Below are positions 6,139-14,028 of a stretch of 16,210 nt of DNA, piece by piece. The position numbers and the translations under genes were made by a program. The notes under the pieces are model-generated. The model was not told where the DNA came from. It was given only the letters and a program-made list of their open reading frames with translations, and made no database searches. Within the stretch, counting starts at the first letter, position 1, and each line of letters begins with the position of its first letter. The stretch spans positions 1-16,210 of the forward strand of contig JAEEGU010000095.1 of assembly GCA_016280485.1 (NCBI GenBank). Reading direction: 5' to 3'. Origin of the DNA: Bacillota bacterium (lineage in GTDB: Bacteria; Bacillota; Clostridia; Peptostreptococcales; Anaerovoracaceae).

Positions 6139-8880
6139 ATGAAGAAAAATGGAAAACACTTACTTAAGAGCATAATTTCAGTTGTGATGACTGTGGCGCT
6201 GGTGCTGGGTACAGCGGCACTACCACAGCTTACGCAGGAGTCATATGCTGCGTCCTTATGGGAAGGTACAGGCAGCGGAAATCCGGAGGCTCCGTGGCAA
6301 ATCGGCACGGCAGGCCAAGAGAGCGAGGTTAGAGCGTGGCTTACCAATGGAGAAGAATATGGAGAAAAGATTCTCCACATTGAAGGCACAGGAGTAATGC
6401 AGGATTTTGGTACGTACACCCAGCCGTGGAAGGACGAGCACGAACACATTATCAACGTTACCATCGGTGATGGCATAACAAATATCGGTGATTATGCCTT
6501 CTATCGTCTTGTAAATCTTGCTTCCATTACTATCGGAAGCAGTGTGACAAGCATTGGAGAATGTGCGTTTTACCAGTGTGAAGATTTGCTGCAGCCCACT
6601 ATTCAGAATGTGATTTACATAGGTGATAGGGCGTTCGGGGAATGCGATTCCTTCGAATCACTTAATTTTTTCCCTACAGGCGTAACTGCCTTTGCGGATA
6701 ACCTGTTTGCTGGTTGCGATGGCCTTACGGCAATCACAATTCCTGCACAGATAGAAAGCGTGGGCGAAAATGCTTTTGCATTCTGTAGAAACCTTACATC
6801 CGTTACGGCGCGTGGGGGACTTGATTTAAGCAGTGCTGCTATACCGAGCACGACTGCAATTAAATACATCTGTGCTGTACCGACCGTAATCGGTACACCG
6901 TTAGAATATAACGGCACAAACCAAACAGCACCTAGCGGCTTTGGCTATACTGCAAGCGGCACAGGTAAAGATGTGGGCACTTATACAGCTACTGCAACTC
7001 TCATTACGACAGAAGAGGGAGTTAACTATGTCTGGGGCGATCCGGAAACCATGACAGAGGCTGCATCAGGTTCCACAGCTCCAAAGACCTTTACATGGAG
7101 CATCGGCCCTGCATGTGCAACGGTCACGCCAAAGGATCAGACCGTTTATATCGGCGGGACTGTTCCGGACCTTAGCAATCCGGTAAACGGTACGCACTAC
7201 ACTGTAACGGGACTGTTCGGTAGCGACACACTGGATATCACGCCGGAAATGGACTATTTAGATGTGAATAACCATGGACATGCAGTGCCGGATACCACAA
7301 CAGCGGGAAGCTATGAAATAGTCATCCGCGGCCCGAATACAACTACCAATTACGGAATAGAGTATGCCCGTGGCACACTGACTATCACAGAAAAACCGGC
7401 TTCGTCATCGGGCGGGCACAGTGGTGGTTCGTCATCCACACCTAAGGCAGACGCAAATACTGTAAAAAATCCGGATGGCAGCACTACAAACAGCACGAAG
7501 ATCACAATCGAAACGAGAAATCCGGATGGTTCCGTTACTGAACAGACAAACGAAACGGTAAATACCACAACTCAGGATGGCAGCAAAATCGAATCAACCA
7601 AGGAAACCGCTACGACCACAAAGGAAAATGCGGACGGCGGTACTACGGCTACGACCACTACTGTCGAAAGCTCCAAGACAACGGCTACAGACGGCACCAA
7701 GACAAACACTGAGATAAAGACAGAAACAGTTGAAACTCTCGACAGAAACGGTAACGGCACGGTTGAGGGCACGACCACAGAGACGGTTACAGATATAAAT
7801 GGCAAGGTACTCGGAACCACAATTACCGAGAGCAAGGGCACTGTTGCAACTGATGAAAACGGTACCAAGACCACCACTTTGACAAATACAGCGACCACAA
7901 CAGATGCTAACGGCAATGTTACCACGGTTGTGACCATCAATGAAAAGGTAGAGACAAAGGACGGCGTTGTGAGCGATGTCGTTAGGGACGAGAGCGGTAA
8001 CATTCTTACTGCCGGAGCAGAAATCAGCAAGCAGGCGGTAGAGGACGCACAAAAGAACGATAAGCCTGTTCAGGTTCCGATGGAAGTCGCAGCTGTAGCG
8101 GCAAATGCGGCAACGAATGCACCGGCTGTTGCAATCACAATGAAGGAAAGCAGCAATAATTCCGGCAGCGTAGCAAAAATGCCACGCGTTGAAATCGCGG
8201 TTCCAAAGAGCGGCCCGGGAATAATTGCAATGATACGCAATGCGCTGGGCAAGCTTACTCCTGTAAAGGAATGCCGTGAGGGCAGCGTAATCTTACCTGT
8301 TTCCGGCTCCTGCGAGGTCGTAATTGTTGACAATGCAAAGAGCTTTAACGATGTCAGCGCGAAGGACTGGTACTACGAGGGTGTGACCTTCGTGACCGCG
8401 CGCGAAATCTTTAATGGCATAGGCAAGGATACATTTGCTCCAAGCGCTGCCATGACACGCGGAATGCTGGCGCAGGTGCTCTATAACTTTGACCGCGATG
8501 CGGCACCAAGCAGCGCAAACACGTTTGCGGATGCGGAAGGTATGTGGTTTGCGGACGCGGCAAGCTGGGCGGCAGCGGCAGATGTCATCACAGGCACAAG
8601 CAAGGGCTTTGAGGGCAACGTAAACGTTACGCGTGAGCAGGTTGCTACTATGCTTTACCGCTACGCAAAGCAGTGTGGCTACAGCGTAAGTGCAAGCGGC
8701 GAGCTTTCTGCTTACAGCGATGCAGGCAGCACATCAGACTGGGCAACCGATGCAATGCGCTGGGCAGTAGGCGTAGGCCTTATGCAGGGCTCAAACGGCA
8801 AACTGAATCCGCAGGCTCCGGCTACACGCGCACAGCTTGCAGCAATCATGCAGAGATTCGTAGAGAACGTAATAAAGTAA
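6139..8880 (+). CDS. SLH-anchored surface protein with BspA-type leucine-rich repeats and Thr-rich repeat stalk
   Basis: 913 aa. ATG 6139 has AGAGGTG (6124-6130) 8 nt upstream. The signal peptide is about residues 1-37 (KK, hydrophobic segment, SYA-A). Residues 40-105 form the cap common in BspA-like proteins (LHIEGTGVMQDF). About 105-225 holds LRR_5-type repeats (ITNIGDYAF, VTSIGECAF, IYIGDRAF, VGENAF). About 245-325 is beta-rich. About 327-418 resembles an MBG domain (VTPKDQTVYIGG ... GTLTITE). A Ser/Gly linker (421-434) leads to a Thr-rich repetitive stalk (440-605) with DG/NG turns roughly every 20 residues. Three SLH domains follow (about 735-787, 794-845, 858-909; TRGM, TREQ, TRAQ). BspA-like LRR proteins often bind host or matrix proteins, so an adhesin role is inferred. 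Own promoter and terminator; no link to B12 control is visible. Confidence 0.88.
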   Translation: MKKNGKHLLKSIISVVMTVALVLGTAALPQLTQESYAASLWEGTGSGNPEAPWQIGTAGQESEVRAWLTNGEEYGEKILHIEGTGVMQDFGTYTQPWKDEHEHIINVTIGDGITNIGDYAFYRLVNLASITIGSSVTSIGECAFYQCEDLLQPTIQNVIYIGDRAFGECDSFESLNFFPTGVTAFADNLFAGCDGLTAITIPAQIESVGENAFAFCRNLTSVTARGGLDLSSAAIPSTTAIKYICAVPTVIGTPLEYNGTNQTAPSGFGYTASGTGKDVGTYTATATLITTEEGVNYVWGDPETMTEAASGSTAPKTFTWSIGPACATVTPKDQTVYIGGTVPDLSNPVNGTHYTVTGLFGSDTLDITPEMDYLDVNNHGHAVPDTTTAGSYEIVIRGPNTTTNYGIEYARGTLTITEKPASSSGGHSGGSSSTPKADANTVKNPDGSTTNSTKITIETRNPDGSVTEQTNETVNTTTQDGSKIESTKETATTTKENADGGTTATTTTVESSKTTATDGTKTNTEIKTETVETLDRNGNGTVEGTTTETVTDINGKVLGTTITESKGTVATDENGTKTTTLTNTATTTDANGNVTTVVTINEKVETKDGVVSDVVRDESGNILTAGAEISKQAVEDAQKNDKPVQVPMEVAAVAANAATNAPAVAITMKESSNNSGSVAKMPRVEIAVPKSGPGIIAMIRNALGKLTPVKECREGSVILPVSGSCEVVIVDNAKSFNDVSAKDWYYEGVTFVTAREIFNGIGKDTFAPSAAMTRGMLAQVLYNFDRDAAPSSANTFADAEGMWFADAASWAAAADVITGTSKGFEGNVNVTREQVATMLYRYAKQCGYSVSASGELSAYSDAGSTSDWATDAMRWAVGVGLMQGSNGKLNPQAPATRAQLAAIMQRFVENVIK

Positions 8881-8908
8881 GTTAATCTCTATTATATCTT
8901 TCCCATAG

Positions 8909-8934
8909 GGCGGCAGGGTAACCTGCCGTCTTTT
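8909..8934 (+). terminator. Terminator after the LRR/SLH gene
   Basis: 9-bp stem 8909-8917/8922-8930 (one G-U), GTAA loop, TTTT. It lies 28 nt after the stop codon. Confidence 0.85.
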
Positions 8935-8994
8935 AATTTAACCGGTAATAATGAACTGTGATAATAAAAATTCCGAATATTTTGTACAAATCTA

Positions 8995-9023
8995 TTTACA
9001 AATATTTGCTTTTCCGTTATAAT
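8995..9023 (+). promoter_or_regulatory. Promoter of the chemoreceptor gene
   Basis: TTTACA (8995-9000), 17-nt spacer, consensus TATAAT (9018-9023). This sigma-A-like promoter is notable because many motility genes use sigma-28 promoters instead. Confidence 0.7.
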
Positions 9024-9090
9024 TACTATGTATATTTATGTGTTGTTTTGAGATTTGACGGGCATAAAACATTTTCAAGAAAGGGACAAA

Positions 9091-12000
9091 ATGAAAATGA
9101 AAAACGGAAAGAAATCTATACGACTAGGCAGGATGCTGCGTCGCAGAATTCTGATCACAGTTATTGTTTCAGTTCTTGTTGTCGGTGTTACGGGATGTTT
9201 AACCATCAGAAACATTGCAATTAGCGACATGGAGGAAAAGATATCGCTCCAAAACCAGGCATACGGGCAGGTACTCGAGAGTGCGCTTGACAGATACAAG
9301 CTTTCCGTTCAGGCCATAGCCAACGACAGCAGAATAATGGATGCTTCACTGCCGTTAGCGCAGAGAAAGCAGATTCTGCAAAACCTGGCGGACACCTACG
9401 GATTCCTTGATGCTTCGGTGTCATATCCGGACGGTAAAACCTATAACAATACCGATATCGCAGAGCGCGAATACTTTCAGAGGGCAAAGGCCGGTGAGGC
9501 CTATGTTTCATCCACAATGGTGAGAAAAACCGACGGCTCGACAGTAATGTTCGCGGCGGCTCCGGTAATCAGGGGTTCAAACACCGTAGGCGTTGTATAT
9601 GCGGCAATAGATTTCAACGAATATTATGAGCTTTTCGGGCAGCTTGATGTGGGCGAGAGAGGCTTTGCGGTGCTCCTTGACAAAGCAGGTACTATCCTGA
9701 TGTACGAGGACAGCGAAATTGTAAACAGTATCACAACCTTCGCCGAACTTTCAAAGGGAGACGAAACATATTCGGATTACGCAGCACTTGCGGATGTACT
9801 CCTTGCAAACGATTCGGACAAGATTAACACAAAAATCAACGGAGAAAAATACTACGTTTCGTATTGTACGCTCAAAGGCTCGGACAACTGGTCATTTGCA
9901 ATCGTATCGAGTCGCAGCGAAAACCTGGCGCCGATGGTCAAGAGCATGATGCTTCTCGTACTCATTCTGGCACTTTGCATAGCAGCGGCAATCATCGTTT
10001 CGGCGAGCCTTAAGCGTCAAATCATAGCACCTCTTGCAGGCATTACGGAGCGAATAAAGGCACTTGCGGCAGGTGATGCGGCAAGCCCTGTAGATGAGAC
10101 CGGCACATGTGCCGAAATTTCCGATCTGCAGCAGGCCACAAAGGAAATGGTTGCTCAGATCAGCGGGCTTATCGACACAGCCGAAGAGCTTAAAAAGAAC
10201 GTGCTTGAGGGTAAACTCGACTCACGTGGTGACAAAGAAAATTACGCGGGCTCGTATGGCGAGCTCCTTTCGGGAATCAACGCACTGCTTGATGCATTTG
10301 TCGGACCGCTTCGCGTATGCGGCGAGAGAATGCGTTCAATCGGTGTAGGCGAAATCCCGGAAAAGATAGACATAGAAAAGCTGCAGAGCAAGGGCGAGTT
10401 TGCTGAAATCGCAGGCTCAATCAATTTCTGTATCGAAGCGGTTGACAGGCTTGTTGTAACCTCGCAGAGAATCGCGAAAGCGGCAATCGCGGGCGATTTC
10501 TCGGAAAGAGGCGACCTCTCGGAGCACGAGGGCGAGTTCAAATCCATCATCGAGGGTGTCAACAAAACACTCGATGTTATTGTCGACAAGGCGAGATGGT
10601 ACAGATCGATACTCGACTGTGTTCCGTTCCCAATCCAGGTAGTCGACAGCGATATGAACTGGACCTTTGCAAACGGCAGCTTTGCAGATGAGCTCAGAGC
10701 AAAGGGCGTAATAACAGGACACAGAGAAGATATCTACGGTATGGAGGCCATAGACAACAGACATCCTATGTGCTCCGAAGCCGAGAGTGGTTTTAAGAAA
10801 TTCAAGGCCGGCATTAACGAATCAACATTTGAACTTGATGGCAGGATTATGCGTCAGCATACTTCGCTCTTAAAGAATAAAGCCGGTGAAGATATCGGAA
10901 TGGTAGAGCTTGCGATGGACGAAACAGCCATTACGAATGCGCTGAATCAGGCAAAGGCCATGGCGGCAGCTCAGCAAACGATTGGCGAATACCAGGAAAA
11001 AGCGGTTAATTCGGTAGTAGGAAATCTCGAAAAGCTTGCCGCAGGTAACCTTGATATGGACTTCACACTCGAAGCACCGAACGAGGATACACAGGCAATC
11101 GCAGAGAAATTCGAAGCCATCAACGAAAACCTTTCAAAGTCCGTCGAAGCCATCAGGAATCTCGTATCCGATGCACATATGCTTTCGGAATGCGCGGTTG
11201 CCGGTGACCTTAACAGCAGAGCGGATCTTTCGCGGCACGGCGGCGAGTTCGCGGAGGTTGTTCGCGGCATGAATGCCACATTTGATGCAATTCAGGACCC
11301 TATAAACGAGGCTGTAACGGTAATCACGCGTATGGCGGAGGGCGACCTCAACGCGCGTATGCTGGGTCACTATGTGGGCGACTATGCAAAGATGCAAAAG
11401 GTTGTAAATGCGACATTTGCAAACCTGCAGGATCATATAGCGGAGATTTCACTCGTTCTTTCCGCAATCAGTAACGGAGACCTCAATCATAGCGTTACCG
11501 CCGAGTACAAGGGCGATTTCTGCGAAATCAAGAACTCGCTTAACAGAATACTCGATGCGTTAAACGATGTAATGGGCGATATAAACGAGCTTGCCGATGG
11601 CGTCAACACAGGCGCACGTCAGCTTTCCGACGGCGCACAGAGCCTTTCCGAGGCCTCAATTCGTCAGGCATCGGATGTTCAGGAGCTTTCCATGAACATG
11701 AGCAAGGTTGCCGAGCAGGTTAAACAGAATACCGAGGACGCACGCGAAGCGAGCAGGATTTCGGCGGACGCGATGGCCCAGGCCGAAGAGGGCAACCGCC
11801 AGATGAAGGAAATGCTCGTTTCCATGGATGCAATCAACGAGTCCTCGGAAAACATTTCAAAGATTATCAAGGTTATCGACGATATCGCATTCCAGACAAA
11901 TATCCTCGCGCTGAATGCGGCCGTAGAGGCGGCAAGGGCCGGGGTACACGGCAAGGGCTTTGCCGTTGTTGCTGACGAAGTCAGGAACCTTGCCGCAAAA

Positions 12001-12483
12001 TCCGCGCAAGCGGCTTCCGAGACTACAGCTCTCATCGAGGGCTCGGTTTCAAGGGTAAATACGGGTAGCGAAATAGCGGGCAAGACCGCTGAGGCATTAA
12101 ACCGTATTGTTTCGGGTATCAACGAGACATCAAAGCTTGTAAAGCAGATTGCCGACGGTTCGGAGCTCCAGTCCGAAGGCATCGAAGAGGTAAACCGCGG
12201 TATCGCGGATGTAAACCGCGTAGTTCAGACAAACTCCGCAACGGCTCAGCAGTCGGCGGCTTCGTCGGAGGAACTCTACGGACAGGCTCAGAACATGAAA
12301 CGCGTTGTTTCGACATTCAAGTTAAGACAGGGCGACGGTGTGTCCGTAATGGACGGCTTTGGCTTCATACCACAGCTTCCGGCAGGTGATGCGGGCGGTT
12401 TGGATTTTGATGAAATCGTGCTTCCTGAGTTTGATTCGGCCGAGGATTCTCATTCTGATATGCCGTTTATCACGCTGGACTAG
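9091..12483 (+). CDS. Methyl-accepting chemotaxis protein with dCache, HAMP repeats and internal PAS-like domain
   Basis: 1130 aa from ATG 9091 (AAGGGA at 9081-9086; an in-frame ATG at 9097 is also possible; the TTG at 9055 is unlikely). TM1 is about 19-38; a dCache-type extracytoplasmic sensor spans about 45-275 (AEREYFQRAKAGEAYVS, VGVVYAAIDF); TM2 is about 283-307. A HAMP domain follows (308-360), then several HAMP-like repeats (G-D/E-L/F motifs such as AAIAGDFSERGDL, CAVAGDLNSRADL, MAEGDLNARM, ISNGDLNHSV). A PAS-like domain sits at about 503-612 (SILDCVPFPIQVVDSDMNW). The signalling domain is about 831-1080, with the hairpin tip IDDIAFQTNILALNAAVEAA (930-949), which binds CheA/CheW. The last about 50 residues form an acidic tail with no recognised CheR-binding motif. 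The ligand is unknown; the amine/amino-acid dCache motif is not evident. Single-gene transcript. Confidence 0.92.
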   Translation: MKMKNGKKSIRLGRMLRRRILITVIVSVLVVGVTGCLTIRNIAISDMEEKISLQNQAYGQVLESALDRYKLSVQAIANDSRIMDASLPLAQRKQILQNLADTYGFLDASVSYPDGKTYNNTDIAEREYFQRAKAGEAYVSSTMVRKTDGSTVMFAAAPVIRGSNTVGVVYAAIDFNEYYELFGQLDVGERGFAVLLDKAGTILMYEDSEIVNSITTFAELSKGDETYSDYAALADVLLANDSDKINTKINGEKYYVSYCTLKGSDNWSFAIVSSRSENLAPMVKSMMLLVLILALCIAAAIIVSASLKRQIIAPLAGITERIKALAAGDAASPVDETGTCAEISDLQQATKEMVAQISGLIDTAEELKKNVLEGKLDSRGDKENYAGSYGELLSGINALLDAFVGPLRVCGERMRSIGVGEIPEKIDIEKLQSKGEFAEIAGSINFCIEAVDRLVVTSQRIAKAAIAGDFSERGDLSEHEGEFKSIIEGVNKTLDVIVDKARWYRSILDCVPFPIQVVDSDMNWTFANGSFADELRAKGVITGHREDIYGMEAIDNRHPMCSEAESGFKKFKAGINESTFELDGRIMRQHTSLLKNKAGEDIGMVELAMDETAITNALNQAKAMAAAQQTIGEYQEKAVNSVVGNLEKLAAGNLDMDFTLEAPNEDTQAIAEKFEAINENLSKSVEAIRNLVSDAHMLSECAVAGDLNSRADLSRHGGEFAEVVRGMNATFDAIQDPINEAVTVITRMAEGDLNARMLGHYVGDYAKMQKVVNATFANLQDHIAEISLVLSAISNGDLNHSVTAEYKGDFCEIKNSLNRILDALNDVMGDINELADGVNTGARQLSDGAQSLSEASIRQASDVQELSMNMSKVAEQVKQNTEDAREASRISADAMAQAEEGNRQMKEMLVSMDAINESSENISKIIKVIDDIAFQTNILALNAAVEAARAGVHGKGFAVVADEVRNLAAKSAQAASETTALIEGSVSRVNTGSEIAGKTAEALNRIVSGINETSKLVKQIADGSELQSEGIEEVNRGIADVNRVVQTNSATAQQSAASSEELYGQAQNMKRVVSTFKLRQGDGVSVMDGFGFIPQLPAGDAGGLDFDEIVLPEFDSAEDSHSDMPFITLD

Positions 12484-12523
12484 CCTAAAAGGGCATACAG
12501 AGGCTTATATGGGCATAAAAATA

Positions 12524-12549
12524 ACCGGTAGCGTTTTGCTGCCGGTTTT
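12524..12549 (+). terminator. Terminator after the chemoreceptor gene
   Basis: 9-bp stem 12524-12532/12538-12546 (ACCGGTAGC with GCTGCCGGT, one G-T pair), loop GTTTT, then T-run. It separates the chemoreceptor from the convergent transglycosylase gene. Confidence 0.8.
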
Positions 12550-12583
12550 GTTGTGCCATCAATTATTGCTGTGCCATGCTTAA

Positions 12584-13333
12584 CTAAATGTAGTTGTAAA
12601 GAAGCGGGTTTAAGAAGCTCGATGAACTGTCTGTCGCCGAAAGAGCTTTGAGCATAAGATATTCGTCGAGCAGCCCGGTCTTTGCAAGCAGCATGTAGAA
12701 GGACATAGATTCGTCTTCGTCGATGTAGGAGGAAACCCCCGATGAAGTGATATCATCGGCAGAGCTTGCCGCGCCGGAGACTGTGCCCGCTGTCAAATCT
12801 TCTCCCATGTAATTTTTTATATTGTTTATATATGTCTGCGTGCTCTTAAATGGGGGCACACCGCCGTATTTTGCGACATTGCCGGAGCCCGCCTGATAAG
12901 CGGCGAGAGCCAGGGTGATGTCGCCGTCGTATTTTTTGATCTTGTCGCTGATGTATTTTGCACCGCCCATGATGTTCTGTTCAGGGTCGAACGGATCGGT
13001 GACACCAAGGGCAGCAGAGGTTGCGGGCATCAGCTGCATAATGCCCTGTGCGCCGCAGGACGAAACCGCATTCGGATTGAAATTGGATTCCGCCTTTGCC
13101 ATTGCCTTTAAGAGCTTTACCGGTACATCGTAGGTCGCCGCCGCCTTTTCAAAGATGGTATCAAGGTTTGTCTCCCCGGCCGCAGCCTCCTTGCTTACGA
13201 TGTTTGTCACTTCGCCCAGAAGGGCAGATTTGAAGTCCACTCCGGCTGCAGAATCAGACGCTGCCGTATTTGATTTTGTTGCTTGAGAAGAGGAGACTCT
13301 TAACAAGTCTTCAATTGATGCCATGCTAATCAT
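12584..13333 (-). CDS. Lytic transglycosylase (SLT / goose-lysozyme-like domain) lacking a visible signal peptide
   Basis: 249 aa on the minus strand. It cleaves the glycan strands of peptidoglycan. The SLT domain spans about 55-175. The likely catalytic Glu82 is in AKAESNFNPNAV, followed by the family motif CGAQGIMQLMP (93-103), DPEQNIMGGAKYI (116-128) and ALAAYQAGSGNV (143-153), where the common AYNAG is AYQAG. The N-terminal about 50 residues are Ser/Ala-rich and hydrophilic with no signal peptide or TM, and the C-terminal about 70 are low-complexity and acidic. Two starts are possible, ATG 13333 or 13324, and neither has a good SD. Absence of a signal peptide is seen in flagellum- or secretion-associated muramidases that leave by a dedicated apparatus. 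It is divergent from the Tad pilus operon, so a role in opening the wall for an envelope machine is plausible but inferred. Confidence 0.88.
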   Translation of the reverse strand: MISMASIEDLLRVSSSQATKSNTAASDSAAGVDFKSALLGEVTNIVSKEAAAGETNLDTIFEKAAATYDVPVKLLKAMAKAESNFNPNAVSSCGAQGIMQLMPATSAALGVTDPFDPEQNIMGGAKYISDKIKKYDGDITLALAAYQAGSGNVAKYGGVPPFKSTQTYINNIKNYMGEDLTAGTVSGAASSADDITSSGVSSYIDEDESMSFYMLLAKTGLLDEYLMLKALSATDSSSSFLNPLLYNYI

Positions 13334-13381
13334 AGGTCAAAATCCGAATATTTTTAAGTGAAATAACGTAAATCTAATTTT

Positions 13382-13410
13382 ATTATCAATCATCAATATG
13401 CCTAAGTCAA
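13382..13410 (-). promoter_or_regulatory. Promoter of the lytic transglycosylase gene
   Basis: On the minus strand: TTGACT (13410-13405), 17-nt spacer, GATAAT (13387-13382), about 50 nt before the start codon. Confidence 0.6.
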
Positions 13411-13425
13411 CAGGATATCTGCGTT

Positions 13426-13454
13426 TTTTGGCGTGTTTGGGCATCTTTGGGCAT
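13426..13454. repeat. Three tandem 10-bp repeats in the divergent intergenic region
   Basis: TTTTGGCGT (13426-13434), TTTGGGCAT (13436-13444) and TTTGGGCAT (13446-13454) recur with exact 10-bp period between the two divergent promoters. One-helical-turn spacing puts all copies on the same DNA face, as in a multi-site operator. No regulator is identified. Confidence 0.45.
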
Positions 13455-13492
13455 GAAACCTAAAAAATAAAGGATAATTTTGTAAAAAGTAG

Positions 13493-13521
13493 TTGACTTT
13501 TGGAAACGTGTGGTGTATCAT
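13493..13521 (+). promoter_or_regulatory. Promoter of the Tad-type pilus operon
   Basis: TTGACT (13493-13498), 17-nt spacer, TATCAT (13516-13521). It lies about 88 nt before the pilin start, leaving an untranslated leader of about 80 nt. Confidence 0.65.
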
Positions 13522-13608
13522 ACAAATACGACGGAAAAATATGGTAAAAAGAAATGTGGCTTCCATATATCCGTTGATTTGGTAATACCATTAGGGAAAG
13601 GAGACAAA

Positions 13609-13761
13609 ATGAAAAGGTTTATCAACATGAAAAGCAAAGCGGGAATGGAAATGGTGCAGGTGGGAATTTTAATCGCAATCGCCATTGCAATCGGTCTTAT
13701 TTTCAAGACTCAGATCACGGATTTTGTAAACGGAACCTTTGCGGGACTTTCGTCGTTCTAA
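13609..13761 (+). CDS. Flp1-like pilin subunit (Tad/type IVb pilus)
   Basis: 50 aa from ATG 13609, with AAAGGAG (13597-13603) 5 nt upstream. The longer in-frame GTG at 13510 lies inside the promoter and is rejected. A short basic leader (MKRFINMKSKAG) is followed by one hydrophobic helix (VGILIAIAIAIGLIFK) and a short polar tail (TQITDFVNGTFAGLSSF). This matches the very small Flp1-like putative pilins of Firmicutes Tad loci, which are cut after the Gly by a prepilin peptidase and polymerise into the fibre. The residue at +5 after the Gly is Gln instead of the usual Glu (G-MEMVQ), with Glu at +2. It is first in the operon, has the best SD of the cluster, and is therefore probably the major subunit. 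The ATPase (TadA), platform (TadB/C) and peptidase are not in the window. Confidence 0.75.
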   Translation: MKRFINMKSKAGMEMVQVGILIAIAIAIGLIFKTQITDFVNGTFAGLSSF

Positions 13762-13803
13762 TTGAGAAATCACGCGGGATCATGAGGTTAAGGCGGTGAA
13801 ATT

Positions 13804-14028
13804 ATGAAAAACGGAAAGCGTGGTTCGGAAATGATGGAGGCGGCGCTCACTTTTCCTCTTGTCATTCTGGCGGCAGTGGGGCTTTTGTACCTTACAATCG
13901 GCATATTTGATGAGGCGGACAGACTGACGGACGCTCAGCTTTCCGAGGAAAAGGTTTACGAAGAAATGGAGTATGCAAGATGCGTAGATGCGGGAAAAAA
14001 GGGGCTGCAGCAGTATTTGTCGTTCTGA
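13804..14028 (+). CDS. TadE-like minor pilin (short)
   Basis: 74 aa. The N-terminus MKNGKRGSEMMEAALTFPLV has the prepilin signature: basic leader, Gly, Glu at +5 (G-SEMME), then a hydrophobic helix (about residues 17-33). The rest is a short charged segment. TadE-like pseudopilins are membrane-anchored parts of the Tad apparatus; at 74 residues this is short for the family, nearly only the N-terminal helix plus a small tail. It follows the Flp1-like gene after 42 nt with a weak AAGGCGGTGA ribosome site. Its last 49 bases overlap the start of the next gene in another frame, pointing to translational coupling. An intact gene ending at the TGA 14026-14028 is more likely than a frameshifted one, because the downstream frame has its own SD and its own typical N-terminus. 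Confidence 0.75.
   Translation: MKNGKRGSEMMEAALTFPLVILAAVGLLYLTIGIFDEADRLTDAQLSEEKVYEEMEYARCVDAGKKGLQQYLSF

Noticed and set aside
7572..8052. Two long minus-strand ORFs of 152 codons opposite the Thr-rich stalk
   Set aside because: Their Val/Ser-rich composition is the mirror of the repetitive Thr codons; no SD or promoter, and the plus-strand gene is clearly real.
8673..9224. Two small plus-strand ORFs (8673-8885 and 8958-9224)
   Set aside because: The first is out of frame in the SLH-coding end; the second crosses the chemoreceptor promoter and start. Neither has an SD or recognisable product.
12826..13133. Alternative-frame ORFs on both strands inside the lytic transglycosylase gene
   Set aside because: The SLT motifs fix the true frame; the others are shadows.
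13510..13608. N-terminal extension of the Flp1-like pilin from GTG 13510
   Set aside because: It starts within the -35/-10 region, has no SD, and would add an odd leader; ATG 13609 has a strong SD.
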